This document shows positions 10,076 through 19,489 of a stretch of DNA of 64,000 nt, in pieces. The DNA is from Nocardia albiluteola (GTDB taxonomy: Bacteria; Actinomycetota; Actinomycetes; Mycobacteriales; Mycobacteriaceae), in the NCBI RefSeq assembly GCF_018860155.1, contig NZ_JAHKNI010000001.1, positions 1,085,311 through 1,149,310 on the forward strand, written 5' to 3'. Within the stretch, counting starts at the first letter, position 1; every line of letters starts with the position of its first letter. The notes beneath the pieces were generated by a model. That model was not told the DNA's origin and did no database searches. It saw nothing but the letters and a program-made list of their open reading frames with translations. The position numbers and the translations under genes were made by a program.

Positions 10076-10870
10076 GTGAATCAAACCCTGACGCGGCTGC
10101 GCACCCCGGTCGAGTCGGGTTTTGCCCAGGCTGGACACATCTTTGCGCTTCTGATGAGTGTCGCGCGTAAGACCTTTGTCCGTCCGTTCCAGTGGCGCGA
10201 GTTCATCGAGCAGTCGTGGTTCATCGCGAGTGTGTCGATCTTGCCCTCCGCCCTGGTGGCAATCCCGTTCGGCGCCGTTGTGGCGTTGCAGACCGGTTCG
10301 TTGATCAAGCAGCTCGGCGCCGAGTCGTTCACCGGCGCAACGAGCGTCCTGGCGACCGTCCAGCAGGCCGCACCCGTCGTCACTGCGCTTATCATCGCCG
10401 GCGCCGCGGGTTCGGCCGTGGCGGCGGATCTGGGCTCCCGCACCATCCGCGAGGAAATCGACGCAATGGAGGTGCTGGGCATCGATCCCGTTCAGCGCCT
10501 GGTGGTTCCGCGAGTGCTCGGCATGATGCTCGTGGCCCTGTTGCTCAACGGGCTGGTGTCCGTTGTCGGAATCTGCGGTGGCTATTTCTTCAACGTGATG
10601 CTGCAGGGCGGCACGCCTGGCGCTTATCTGGCATCCTTCTCGGCGCTGGCCCAACTGCCCGACCTGTGGATCGGTGAGATCAAGGCGTTGCTGTTCGGTC
10701 TGCTCGCGGGCGTTATCGCGGCATACAAAGGCTTGAATCCCAAGGGGGGACCGAAAGGAGTAGGTGAAGCGGTGAACCAATCCGTGGTTATCAGCTTCCT
10801 GGTGCTCTTCTTCGTCAATCTCGTACTGACGTTGGTGTACCTGCAGATCGTTCCCTCTAAGGGCTCTTAA
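10076..10870 (+). CDS. yrbEA: YrbE/MlaE-family ABC permease A
   Basis: A 264-residue integral membrane permease of the Mce importer. It contains the MlaE hallmarks: IPFGAVVALQTGSLIKQLGA, TALIIAGAAGSAVAADLG with the coupling EEIDAMEVLGIDPVQRLVVPR, and the C-terminal KGGPKGVGEAVNQSVV. About five hydrophobic segments are visible. It starts at GTG 10076 and is followed by yrbEB 2 bases after its stop. The two permeases are expected to form the membrane core with MceG beneath. Confidence 0.94.
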   Translation: MNQTLTRLRTPVESGFAQAGHIFALLMSVARKTFVRPFQWREFIEQSWFIASVSILPSALVAIPFGAVVALQTGSLIKQLGAESFTGATSVLATVQQAAPVVTALIIAGAAGSAVAADLGSRTIREEIDAMEVLGIDPVQRLVVPRVLGMMLVALLLNGLVSVVGICGGYFFNVMLQGGTPGAYLASFSALAQLPDLWIGEIKALLFGLLAGVIAAYKGLNPKGGPKGVGEAVNQSVVISFLVLFFVNLVLTLVYLQIVPSKGS

Positions 10871-10872
10871 CC

Positions 10873-11730
10873 ATGGTTGTTGCGCACCGATCCTCCAAGA
10901 ACCTGCGCCGGATCGGCAGAGTAGTGCGGGGGCCTGTCGACGTCGTCGACCGCGCCGGCGATCAGATGTTGTTCTATTCCAAGGCGATCGCGTGGATTCC
11001 GCGCACCCTCGTGCACTACCGCAAGGAGGTCATGCGGCTGCTGGCCGAGGTGACCTTCGGCTCGGGCGCACTGGCGGTCATCGGCGGCACCATCGGCGTG
11101 GTCGTGATGATGTCGGCCTCGGTTGGCGTCGTGGTGGGCCTGCAGGGCTTCAAGGCCCTGGACTCCCTGGGGTCCTCGGTCCTGACCGGATTCCTGACCG
11201 GATACATCAACACCCGGGAGCTGGCGCCGCTGGTCGCGGCGCTTGCGTTATCGGCGACCGTCGGATGTGGTTTCACCGCGCAGCTGGGCGCGATGCGAAT
11301 CTCCGAGGAGATCGACGCGCTCGAGGTGATGGCGGTGCCGGGCGTGCCCTTCCTGGTGACCACCCGCGTCATCGCGGGATTCGTGGCGGTGATCCCGCTC
11401 TACATCGTCGGCCTGCTCGGCACATTCCTCGCCTCGCGCCAGATCAGCGTGTGGTTCGAGGGGCAATCCACGGGCTCGTACGACCATTACTTCGGCCTGT
11501 TCCTGCCACCGCAGGATGTGCTGTATTCATTCCTCAAAGTGCTCGTCTTCGCATTCGTCATCATCCTGATTCACTGCTATTACGGGTTCAACGCCACCGG
11601 CGGACCCGCCGGCGTCGGCGTGGCGGTGGGACGCGCGGTGCGCGCGTCCATCGTGCTGATCAACGTTCTCGATTTCTTTCTCAGCCTTGCTATCTGGGGA
11701 ACGACTACTACCGTGCGAGTGGCGGGATGA
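10873..11730 (+). CDS. yrbEB: YrbE/MlaE-family ABC permease B
   Basis: A 285-residue second permease of the pair, with the same core as YrbEA: TGYINTRELAPLVAALALSA, TAQLGAMRISEEIDALEVM and GGPAGVGVAVGRAVRAS. The N-terminal extension of about 35 residues is usual for YrbEB. Its TGA overlaps the ATG of a 45-codon repeat ORF at 11727, so ribosomes could pass from yrbEB through the repeat into mceA. Confidence 0.94.
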   Translation: MVVAHRSSKNLRRIGRVVRGPVDVVDRAGDQMLFYSKAIAWIPRTLVHYRKEVMRLLAEVTFGSGALAVIGGTIGVVVMMSASVGVVVGLQGFKALDSLGSSVLTGFLTGYINTRELAPLVAALALSATVGCGFTAQLGAMRISEEIDALEVMAVPGVPFLVTTRVIAGFVAVIPLYIVGLLGTFLASRQISVWFEGQSTGSYDHYFGLFLPPQDVLYSFLKVLVFAFVIILIHCYYGFNATGGPAGVGVAVGRAVRASIVLINVLDFFLSLAIWGTTTTVRVAG

Positions 11731-11864
11731 GCGAGCGTAGCGAGCGAACAATGTACACAGCTGCCATTGCACTTATGGCGGAGCCGAGCGTCAGCGAGGC
11801 AACGATGTACACAGCTGCCATTGCACTTATGCCGGAGCCGAGCGCCAGCGAGGCGGAGGCATGA
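11727..11864 (+). CDS. Short repeat-encoded ORF bridging yrbEB and mceA
   Basis: A 45-codon open frame beginning MSERSERT. It consists of an 8-residue lead and two near-identical 18-19-residue units that begin MYTAAIALM and continue EPS-S-EA. Its ATG shares ATGA with the yrbEB stop and its TGA shares ATGA with the mceA start, so it is overlap-coupled at both ends. No domain is recognisable. In mycobacteria, MIRU repeats sit between operon genes in exactly this stop/start-overlapping way. Whether the peptide itself matters, or only the continuous translation, cannot be told. Confidence 0.6.
   Translation: MSERSERTMYTAAIALMAEPSVSEATMYTAAIALMPEPSASEAEA
11751..11858 (+). repeat. Two tandem 54-bp units, MIRU-like
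   Basis: Unit 1 is 11751-11804 and unit 2 is 11805-11858. Both start ATGTACACAGCTGCCATTGC and differ at only a few positions toward the end. The length, 54 bases or 18 codons, keeps the frame. The preceding GAGCGAGCGTAGCGAGCGA is a low-complexity lead. Copy number could vary between strains without breaking translation coupling. Confidence 0.85.
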
Positions 11865-13213
11865 GTGCAGCTGGGATTCAGTTCTGGCGGTCCACCGAAA
11901 AGCTGCGTGTGCGCACGCTCGGTGTGCTGTTCTTCGTGGTGATGGCGTTGTTCCTCGGCGGCACGGTCGCCATGTACAACAAAGCCTTCACCCCGGTGGT
12001 CAGGGTCGATCTGATCACCGATTCCGTCGGAAATGCGTTGACGCGCAACGCCGATGTGAAGGTGCGCGGCGTGACAGTCGGCGAGGTGCGCTCCAGCGCG
12101 TCGTCCGGCGACCAGGTCACCCTGCACCTGGCCATCGACCCGGGCAAGGCGACGGAGATTCCGTCCAACGTCACCGCGCGGCTGCTGCCCAAGACGCTGT
12201 TCGGCGAGCGCTACGTCGATCTGGTGTGGCCGCAGCAGCCCAGCGGGCACCTGGAGGCGGGGGCGACCCTGCACCAGGATTCCAGCGGTAACGCCATCGA
12301 GGTCAGCCAGCTGCTGGACAGCGTGATGCCGCTGCTGCAGGCCATTCCGCCGCAGTATCTGGCCTCCACGCTGGGCGCACTGTCGCAGGCGCTCGGCGGG
12401 CAGGGCGAGGAGCTGGGCCACACGGTCGATCGCCTGGACACGATCTTCCACGGGCTCAACGGCGTGATGCCGACCCTGCAGGGCGACATCCACAACTTCG
12501 CAAAGGTGGCCGATACCTACTCCGACGCGCTGCCGCAGCTGGTCGACGCCTTCAACGACCTGCGCACGCTCAATGCCACGATCGTGCAGAAGCATTCGCA
12601 GATCGACACGCTGTACAAGACGCTGACCCCGACCTCGTCGCGCACGGCCGATTTCCTGGTGGCCAACCACGACAACATCATCGACGTGGCCGCGGACTCG
12701 CGCGGGGCGCTGGAGGACCTGGCGTACTATTCGCCGTCCTACGCCTGCGCCATCAAGAACTTCGCGACGATGAAGCCGCGCATCGACGCCATCTTCGGCA
12801 AGGGCACCGATACGCCCGGCTCGCGCGTGACCGTGCAGCTGGTCAACACCCGCGGCCGGTATCTGCCGAACCAGGACGAGCCGCGGTGGTTCGATACCCG
12901 TCCGCCGGTGTGCTTCCCGGAGTACCCGCTCGGTGTCGACACCGGTCAGTACCCGACCGGGCCGGCCAACGACGGTTCCTACCAGGTGCCGTCCCGCAAT
13001 CCGGGCCAGCAGAACATCGGCAAGCTGCCCCCGGCCCAGTTCTCGGTCTACGGTGCCGCCCACCCGGCCTCGCTGGCGGGCTCGCCGTCCGAGGAGCACG
13101 CGCTGGGCGCGATCTACGGTGCGGCGAACGGGGTTTCGCCGGATGCGGTGCCCTCCTGGGTGTCCCGGATCGGTGCCCCGGCTCTACGCGGAAGTGAGGT
13201 GAGTGTGAAGTGA
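11861..13213 (+). CDS. mceA: MCE family protein MceA
   Basis: A 450-residue MCE protein, first of six expected to form the hexameric lipid-conducting shaft from the membrane into the envelope. A membrane segment lies at about 18-40 (TLGVLFFVVMALFLGGTVAMY), then the MCE/MlaD domain (about 45-125, with ADVKVRGVTVGEVRS and LLPKTLFGERYVDL), then a long helical region and a Pro/Gly-rich end. Start ATG 11861 overlaps the stop of the repeat ORF. A homologous motif, TLFGERYVDL, recurs in MCE proteins. The substrate, sterol, fatty acid or mycolate, cannot be read from sequence. Confidence 0.93.
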   Translation: MSAAGIQFWRSTEKLRVRTLGVLFFVVMALFLGGTVAMYNKAFTPVVRVDLITDSVGNALTRNADVKVRGVTVGEVRSSASSGDQVTLHLAIDPGKATEIPSNVTARLLPKTLFGERYVDLVWPQQPSGHLEAGATLHQDSSGNAIEVSQLLDSVMPLLQAIPPQYLASTLGALSQALGGQGEELGHTVDRLDTIFHGLNGVMPTLQGDIHNFAKVADTYSDALPQLVDAFNDLRTLNATIVQKHSQIDTLYKTLTPTSSRTADFLVANHDNIIDVAADSRGALEDLAYYSPSYACAIKNFATMKPRIDAIFGKGTDTPGSRVTVQLVNTRGRYLPNQDEPRWFDTRPPVCFPEYPLGVDTGQYPTGPANDGSYQVPSRNPGQQNIGKLPPAQFSVYGAAHPASLAGSPSEEHALGAIYGAANGVSPDAVPSWVSRIGAPALRGSEVSVK

Positions 13214-14301
13214 GTGGTGCATTGCGCGGTCTGGGCGGTCCGCTGACCAAACTCGCCATCTTCGTCGTGGTGACTTTGGTGGCAACGGTTTTCCTGGGCA
13301 TGACCATCGCCAACTACGCCGGCGGCGGCACCACCTTTCACGCCCGCTTCAGCGACGTGACGTCGCTGAACACGGGTGATGAGGTGCGCATCGCCGGCGT
13401 CCGCGTCGGCAAGGTCACCAACGTCAAGGTGGTGGACCGCGATCAGGCGCTGGTGGATTTCCAGCTGAGCGACCGTGATTCGCTGCCCGCCTCGGTGACG
13501 GCCACCATCCGCTACCGCAACCTGGTCGGCCAGCGGTACATCGCGCTGGAGCAGGGCACCGGCGCGCAGGGTCGAAAGCTCAACAAGGGCGGCACCATTG
13601 ATCTGGCTCACACCCATCCGGCCCTGAACCTCACGACGCTGTTCGACGGGTTCCGTCCGCTGTTCCAGACGCTGACCGCCGATGACGTGAACAAGCTGTC
13701 CTACGAGATCATCCAGGTGTTCCAGGGTGAGAAGGGCACGATTGCCGATCTGGTCGGCACCACCGCCAGCCTGACCAACAAGATCGCCGACAAGGACGCG
13801 GTGATCGGCGAGATCGTGAAGAACCTCAATGCGGTTCTGGAGGCGGTCAATCAGAAGGACGGCGCCCTCAACGATCTGATCGTCAATACCGAGGCGCTGG
13901 TGCGCGGCCTGAACGCCGAGCGCGGCACGATCGGTTCCGCGGTCAGCTCGCTGGGCAATCTGGCCTCGGCCACCGCCGACCTGCTGGTGCCGACGGTGCC
14001 GACGCTGCAGGGTTCGATCGCGGGGCTGAACCAGCTCACCGGCACCCTGAACGATCGCTCGCCCGAGGTGAACGAGGGGCTGAAGAATCTGCCCATCAAG
14101 ATGGAGAAGCTGGGCCGCGCCGCGAGCTACGGCTCCTGGTTCCAGTTCTATCTGTGCGGCATCGACATCGTCGCGGGCCCGGGCATGAAGGACGCGGGGA
14201 ACCTGAATATTCCTTCGGCCATCGCGAATATGCCGACGGTGAATCAGCCGATCTACACCAATCCCGCGCCGCGGTGCCACGGGAAGGGCGGTGGCCAGTA
14301 A
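13210..14301 (+). CDS. mceB: MCE family protein MceB
   Basis: A 363-residue MCE subunit. It has an N-terminal membrane segment (about 7-34), then the MCE domain with GDEVRIAGVRVGKVTNV and NLVGQRYIALEQG, then a long helical stretch. Start GTG 13210 overlaps the mceA stop (GTGA) and its TAA shares one base with the mceC start. The C-terminus carries paired Cys (LCGID... PRCHG) typical of MceB. Confidence 0.93.
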   Translation: MSGALRGLGGPLTKLAIFVVVTLVATVFLGMTIANYAGGGTTFHARFSDVTSLNTGDEVRIAGVRVGKVTNVKVVDRDQALVDFQLSDRDSLPASVTATIRYRNLVGQRYIALEQGTGAQGRKLNKGGTIDLAHTHPALNLTTLFDGFRPLFQTLTADDVNKLSYEIIQVFQGEKGTIADLVGTTASLTNKIADKDAVIGEIVKNLNAVLEAVNQKDGALNDLIVNTEALVRGLNAERGTIGSAVSSLGNLASATADLLVPTVPTLQGSIAGLNQLTGTLNDRSPEVNEGLKNLPIKMEKLGRAASYGSWFQFYLCGIDIVAGPGMKDAGNLNIPSAIANMPTVNQPIYTNPAPRCHGKGGGQ

Positions 14302-15311
14302 TGGACGAACGAACCATGCTGGGCAAGCGCAGCCCCGCGTTCATGGGCGCGCTGGGCCTGTTCCTGGTGCTGCTGGTGGCGGTGTCGGTGTTCTACATCG
14401 ACCGGCTGCCGATCATCGGCGCCGGCACGAAGTACGTCGCCGAATTCTCCGAGGCCGCCGGGGTGAAGAAGGGCGACGAGGTACGCATCGCCGGGGTCAA
14501 GGTCGGTGCCGTCACCGATGTCGGCCTCGACAGCGACCGCGTGCTGATCAGCTTCCGGACCCAGGACGCCTGGGTCGGGAACGAGACCACCGCCTCGATT
14601 CAGATCAAGACGCTGCTGGGGCAGAAGTACCTGGCGCTGGACCCGAAGGGGACCAAGCCGGCGGATCCGTCGCAGCGGATCCCGTTGTCGCGCACGGTGT
14701 CTCCGTACGACGTGACCGAGGCGTTCGAGCAGGCGGCGCAGAGTATCGAGCAGACCAACACCACGCAGCTCGCGCAGAGCATGCAGGTGCTGTCCGACGC
14801 GTTCTCCCAGACGCCGCCGGAGATCCGGGGCTCGATCGACGGCGTCGCGCGGCTGTCCGAGACGCTGGCCAAGCGTGACGACCAGCTCAAGCAGCTGTTC
14901 GCCGCGGCCAACAAGACCACCCAGGTGCTCGCCGACCGCAATACCGAATTCGAGCGGCTGCTGGCCAACGGCGGCCAGCTGCTCGCGGAGCTCAATATTC
15001 GCCAGGCGGCCATCGCGCAGTTGCTCAGCGGTGCTAAAACCGTTGCGGCCGAACTGATCACGCTGGTGCATGACAACGAGCAGCAGATCGGCCCGGCACT
15101 GACCAACCTGCAGAAGTCCATCGACATGCTCAACGACAACCAGCAGAACATCTCCAAGACGCTGACGCTGGCCGCGCCCTTCTACGGCCTGTACGCCAAC
15201 GTGCTGGGCAACGGCCGCTGGTTCGACGCGGTCATCGTCAACCTGGTCCCGCCCGCTCTGCCGGACATCCCCGGCAACCGGCCCCCGATCCGGACTCTGG
15301 GAGGTCGCTGA
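14301..15311 (+). CDS. mceC: MCE family protein MceC
   Basis: A 336-residue MCE subunit beginning MDERTMLGKRSPAFMGALG. The membrane segment is at about 11-33, and the MCE domain contains GDEVRIAGVKVGAVTDV and TLLGQKYLALDPKG. The helical region is rich in Gln and Asn. The frame is open further upstream, but ATG 14301 overlaps the mceB TAA and begins like homologues. Its TGA overlaps the mceD ATG. Confidence 0.92.
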   Translation: MDERTMLGKRSPAFMGALGLFLVLLVAVSVFYIDRLPIIGAGTKYVAEFSEAAGVKKGDEVRIAGVKVGAVTDVGLDSDRVLISFRTQDAWVGNETTASIQIKTLLGQKYLALDPKGTKPADPSQRIPLSRTVSPYDVTEAFEQAAQSIEQTNTTQLAQSMQVLSDAFSQTPPEIRGSIDGVARLSETLAKRDDQLKQLFAAANKTTQVLADRNTEFERLLANGGQLLAELNIRQAAIAQLLSGAKTVAAELITLVHDNEQQIGPALTNLQKSIDMLNDNQQNISKTLTLAAPFYGLYANVLGNGRWFDAVIVNLVPPALPDIPGNRPPIRTLGGR

Positions 15312-16990
15312 TGGCATCGGAAAAGGGTGATATGCCCACCGAACAGTTCCCGGTGCAGCCCTCCGGGGCCGACGCTACCGATGCGAAGGCATCCGGCGCG
15401 AAGGCATCCGAAGCGACGGCGTCGAAGGAATCCGCGGCGGCGGGCGCGAATGAGGCTCCCACGCAGCAGATTCCGGTGCAGAAGCCAGACACGGCCGCTG
15501 CGGCGAAGGCAACCGAGCCGGCCGCGGCGGACGGTGATTCGGCCGCCGAGGCGCCGACTCAGCAGTTCGCGGCCCAATCGCCGAAGTCCGGCAAGCCCGA
15601 AGCCGCCGCGCCGCAGGGTGATCCGTCCACTGAACAGATTCCTGCGCTGGCAACCACCGGCGCGGCGGCGGGCGGCTGGCCTATCTCCAGCGTCACCGAC
15701 GACGGTCCCGGCGCCGCCGCGGCGGCAGCGCATCGCGACCCCCTGACCGCGCTGCGCGGATCCGGCCGGGGCGTCAAGGTTCTCATCGCCCTCGGCACGG
15801 TCGCCGCGATCGTGCTGGCGGGGGTGCTGTGGTGGGTGTTCGACAGCTTCAACACCACACGGATCACCGCATACTTCGACAAGTCGATCGGCATCTACCA
15901 GGGTTCGGACGTGCGGATCCTGGGCGTGCCGGTGGGCAAGGTCGACTCGATCACCCCGATGGGCGATCAGGTCAAGGTCGTCATGAGTGTCGATCGCAAG
16001 TACGACATTCCGGCGGACGCCTCGGCCGCGCAGATCACCCCGTCGGTGGTGTCGGACCGGTACATCCAGCTCACGCCGGTGTACAAGGGCGGGCCGAAGA
16101 TGGGCCGCGACGCCACCATTCCGAAGGAGCGCACCGCGACCCCGGTCGAGGTGGACCGGCTCTACAAGTCCATCGCGGAGCTCTCGGATGCGCTGGGCCC
16201 CAACGGCGCCAACAAGGACGGCGCGGTCAACCAGCTGGTCAAGGTCTCCGCGGCGAACCTGGCCGGCAATGGGGATGCGCTGGCCAACAGCCTGACTCAG
16301 CTCTCGCGCGCGGCCAGCTACCTGTCCGATGCGCGCGGCGACATCTTCGGCACCATCAAAAACCTGCAGGTCTTCGTGCACACGCTGGCCGTGAACGATG
16401 CGCAGGTGCGCCAATTCAATTCCCAGCTCGCCGATCTGGCCGGATTCCTGGCCGGGGAGCGCTCGGATCTGGGCCAGGCGCTGAACCTGCTGTCGCTGGC
16501 GCTGGGCGATGTGGCCCGTTTCGTCGACAACAACCGGGATCTGGTGGCGAGCAACGCCCAGGCGCTGACCAAGCTGACCCAGACCCTGTCGGATCAGCGC
16601 AACGACGTGGCCAACATCCTGCCGGTGCTGCCGCTGGCGCTGAGCAACCTCATCAACGTGCACAACGGTGAGTCCGGAACCCTGGATATGCGAGCCAATT
16701 TCACCGATCTGCAGAATCCGTTCGGCACCATCTGCAAGCTGATCGACCTGGGCAAGCTGCGCCCCGGCGATCCGAAGTTCGAGGCGATCGGACGGCAGAT
16801 GGCCCCGATCCTGAACCAGTGCAAGACACTCTCCGATCAGCTCAAGGCGGGCGTCGAAACCCCGTCGCTGGTGCTGCCTTTCGGCATCCTCTCGGGTGAG
16901 AACGAGCAGCGCGCACCGGTCCCCGGCACCGTGCCGGGCACGCCGTCCAACCAGCAGCCCCCCTCCCAGAAGCCGGGCGGTACGCGATGA
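15311..16990 (+). CDS. mceD: MCE family protein MceD with long repetitive N-terminus
   Basis: A 559-residue MCE subunit. Residues 1-~150 are low-complexity Ala/Glu/Thr with four copies of a short motif (PTEQFPVQ, PTQQIPVQ, PTQQFAAQ, STEQIPAL). The single membrane segment is at about 155-177, then the MCE domain (GSDVRILGVPVGKVDSI, TPSVVSDRYIQLTPVY), a long helical region and a Pro-rich tail. The N-terminal part precedes the membrane segment, so it should lie in the cytoplasm. Mycobacterial MceD proteins usually lack so long a cytoplasmic extension. The start ATG overlaps the mceC TGA. Confidence 0.92.
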   Translation: MASEKGDMPTEQFPVQPSGADATDAKASGAKASEATASKESAAAGANEAPTQQIPVQKPDTAAAAKATEPAAADGDSAAEAPTQQFAAQSPKSGKPEAAAPQGDPSTEQIPALATTGAAAGGWPISSVTDDGPGAAAAAAHRDPLTALRGSGRGVKVLIALGTVAAIVLAGVLWWVFDSFNTTRITAYFDKSIGIYQGSDVRILGVPVGKVDSITPMGDQVKVVMSVDRKYDIPADASAAQITPSVVSDRYIQLTPVYKGGPKMGRDATIPKERTATPVEVDRLYKSIAELSDALGPNGANKDGAVNQLVKVSAANLAGNGDALANSLTQLSRAASYLSDARGDIFGTIKNLQVFVHTLAVNDAQVRQFNSQLADLAGFLAGERSDLGQALNLLSLALGDVARFVDNNRDLVASNAQALTKLTQTLSDQRNDVANILPVLPLALSNLINVHNGESGTLDMRANFTDLQNPFGTICKLIDLGKLRPGDPKFEAIGRQMAPILNQCKTLSDQLKAGVETPSLVLPFGILSGENEQRAPVPGTVPGTPSNQQPPSQKPGGTR

Positions 16991-18231
16991 GCGCCAACGC
17001 ATTCAGGAGTAAGGACGGGCGCCAGGCCGCACGTATCTACGTGGGCACAGCGGTGCTCGGCGTCGCGGCGGTCCTGGTGACCTCCTGCGCCTCGGATGGG
17101 ATCTACAGCATCCCGCTGCCCGGTGGCGCGAGCGTGGGCAACAACCCCATGCATCTGGACATCCGCTTCGACGATGTGCTGGATCTGGTGCCGCAATCCG
17201 CGGTCAAGGTCAACGGCGTCCCCGTCGGCCGCGTCGACAAGATCGATGTGGCGCCCGACGGCTGGACCGCGAGTGTGCATGTCGTGGTGAACAATTCGGT
17301 GCATCTGCCGCAGAACGCGCACGCCGCGGTCAAGCAGACGAACCTGCTGGGCGAGAAGTTCATCGAGTTGGACGCGCCCACCAGCGGCGCCTCGGCGGAG
17401 CCGCTGACGGACGGCACGGTCATCCCCGTGCAGAACACCCAGCACGCGACCGAGGTGGAGCAGGTGCTCGGCGCGCTGTCGCTGCTGCTCAACGGCGGCG
17501 GCGTGGCCCAGCTGCAGCCGATCGTGACCGAGCTGAACAAGACCCTCGCCGGTCGCGAGGGCAAGGTCCGCGATCTGCTGGATCAGGCCAACAAGCTCAT
17601 CACGGGCCTCAACGACCAGGTCGCCGACATTCAGCACGCGCTGGACGGCCTGGGCACGCTGTCGGTCCGGGTCGGCCAGCAGAACGACCAGATCGCCAAG
17701 ATCCTGGACGAGCTGCCCGCCGGCATCCACATTCTGGACCAGCAGCGTCCCGAGCTGATCGGGCTGCTGCAGCAGCTGAACCGGGTCGGCGACGCCGGGG
17801 TGTCCGTGCTGGATCGCTCCAAGGACAACCTGATTCGCGATCTGACCTCGCTGCGCCCGACCCTGCAGGAGCTGGGCCGCTCGGCGCCGGACCTGGTGAC
17901 GGCCTTCCCGCTGATCCCGACCTACCCGTTCCCGGACGAGGCGATCAAGTCCGAATTCGGCGGCTCGGTGAACACCTGGCTGTCGGTGGACCTGCAGATC
18001 GGCACCACGCTGAAGAATCTCGGTGTGGGAGAACCGAATCCGGTGTACATCCCGCCGAAGTACGGTCCGCCGGTCCCGGTGAATCCGACCAATCCGTACT
18101 ACCGCGGCAACGGCCCGCGGCCGTTCCTGGGAGTGCTGCCGCTGCCGCCGACCGTGGTGTCCCCGGCCGATAACAAGCTGGGCGATCCGATCGGCTCGAT
18201 CCTCGATCAGTTGGGAGTGAAGCCGAGATGA
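16987..18231 (+). CDS. mceE: MCE family lipoprotein MceE
   Basis: A 414-residue MCE subunit with a lipoprotein signal: hydrophobic 17-31 and lipobox VTSC with C34 as the lipidated cysteine. MceE/LprK proteins are the lipoprotein members of the hexamer. The MCE domain contains AVKVNGVPVGRVDKID and TNLLGEKFIELDAP. A Pro-rich C-terminus (NPVYIPPKYGPPVPVNP) is visible. ATGA overlaps link it to mceD and mceF. Confidence 0.94.
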   Translation: MSANAFRSKDGRQAARIYVGTAVLGVAAVLVTSCASDGIYSIPLPGGASVGNNPMHLDIRFDDVLDLVPQSAVKVNGVPVGRVDKIDVAPDGWTASVHVVVNNSVHLPQNAHAAVKQTNLLGEKFIELDAPTSGASAEPLTDGTVIPVQNTQHATEVEQVLGALSLLLNGGGVAQLQPIVTELNKTLAGREGKVRDLLDQANKLITGLNDQVADIQHALDGLGTLSVRVGQQNDQIAKILDELPAGIHILDQQRPELIGLLQQLNRVGDAGVSVLDRSKDNLIRDLTSLRPTLQELGRSAPDLVTAFPLIPTYPFPDEAIKSEFGGSVNTWLSVDLQIGTTLKNLGVGEPNPVYIPPKYGPPVPVNPTNPYYRGNGPRPFLGVLPLPPTVVSPADNKLGDPIGSILDQLGVKPR

Positions 18232-19469
18232 GCAAGCTGGTTCGTTATCAGCTGATCGCCTTCGTCGTGATCGCCGTGCTCGGCGTCGTGTTCGTCGGCG
18301 GCAAATACGTTCACCTGGACCACATGCTGGGCTTCGGCCAGTACCAGGTCAAGGTGAAGATGGCCCAGACCGGCAACATCTCCAAGGGCTCCGAGGTCAC
18401 CTACCGCGGCGTCCCGGTGGGAACCGTTGGCGCACAGGACATCACGCCCGACGGCGTCGTGGTCTACCTGCAGATGGACTCCTCGAAGCCGAAGGTGCCC
18501 AGCGATGCGAAGGCCGTGGTCGCGGATCGCTCGGCGATCGGTGAGCAGTTCGTGGATTTGGTGCCCACCCGCGCCGGCGGCCCGTACCTGGAGCAGGGCT
18601 CGGTCATCGACGGCGCGCAAACGCCGCTGCCGGTGCAGGATCTGCTCGCGAGTGTGAACCACTTCGCCTCCACCACGGACCTGAAGGATCTGAGCACCAC
18701 CGTTACCGAGCTCGGCAAGGCCTTCGACGGGCAGGGCGACAACCTGCGCGTGCTGGTCGACTCGCTGAACAAGTTCTCCACCACCGGCGTTGAGGATCTA
18801 CAGCCGACGATTCAGCTGATCCAGGACGCGCAGACGGTGCTGCAGACCCAGGTCGATCAGGGCGGGGACATCCGCCAGTTCAGCGACGGCCTGGACAAGG
18901 TGGCCGCGCAGCTGCGCGCGAATGATCCCGATATCCGTCGCCTGATCGGCACCGGCACCGACGCCGGTAATGCGGTCGGGAAGCTGCTCGAGCAGAGCGG
19001 CGATCCGCTGACGAAGGATCTGACGAATCTGCGCACGCTGCTGGTGGCGATCTCGCCGAAGTACTTCGCGCTCAAGCCGCTGCTGGCGATGCTGCCGCTG
19101 CTGTCGGTCGGCGCCTCGGCCACCGCGCCGGGCGACGGCACCACCCACTTCGGCCTGGTGCTCGAGACCAACAACCCGCCCGCCTGCACCCTCGGCTACG
19201 AGGGCACCGAGCGGGAGTTGAAGCAGATGAAGGCGCAGAACCCGAACTTCGACGACACCCGCGACGACTTCCCGTTCAATACCGCCGCGCATTGCGCTGC
19301 GCCGCAAGGCAATCCGACCGATGTCCGCGGCGGCGCGAGGGCCAACCTGGCCGATCCCAGTGTCCCTCAACCGTGGGACCACACCCCCAAGACCGATCCG
19401 GACAAGCTGAACCTGAACCCCGTTGCCACCCAGCTGGCCACTCTCATCGGAGTGACCCCCAAGCACTGA
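18228..19469 (+). CDS. mceF: MCE family protein MceF
   Basis: A 413-residue last MCE subunit. The membrane segment is at about 4-25 (LVRYQLIAFVVIAVLGVVFV), and the MCE domain has GSEVTYRGVPVGTVGAQ and SAIGEQFVDLVP. The C-terminal third holds two Cys (PPACTLGYEG and AAHCAAP) usual in MceF. Start ATG 18228 overlaps the mceE stop. A gap of ~200 bases with a duplicated promoter-like element follows before the Mce-associated genes. Confidence 0.93.
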   Translation: MSKLVRYQLIAFVVIAVLGVVFVGGKYVHLDHMLGFGQYQVKVKMAQTGNISKGSEVTYRGVPVGTVGAQDITPDGVVVYLQMDSSKPKVPSDAKAVVADRSAIGEQFVDLVPTRAGGPYLEQGSVIDGAQTPLPVQDLLASVNHFASTTDLKDLSTTVTELGKAFDGQGDNLRVLVDSLNKFSTTGVEDLQPTIQLIQDAQTVLQTQVDQGGDIRQFSDGLDKVAAQLRANDPDIRRLIGTGTDAGNAVGKLLEQSGDPLTKDLTNLRTLLVAISPKYFALKPLLAMLPLLSVGASATAPGDGTTHFGLVLETNNPPACTLGYEGTERELKQMKAQNPNFDDTRDDFPFNTAAHCAAPQGNPTDVRGGARANLADPSVPQPWDHTPKTDPDKLNLNPVATQLATLIGVTPKH

Positions 19470-19489
19470 TGGTCAGGAACGCGGATGAG

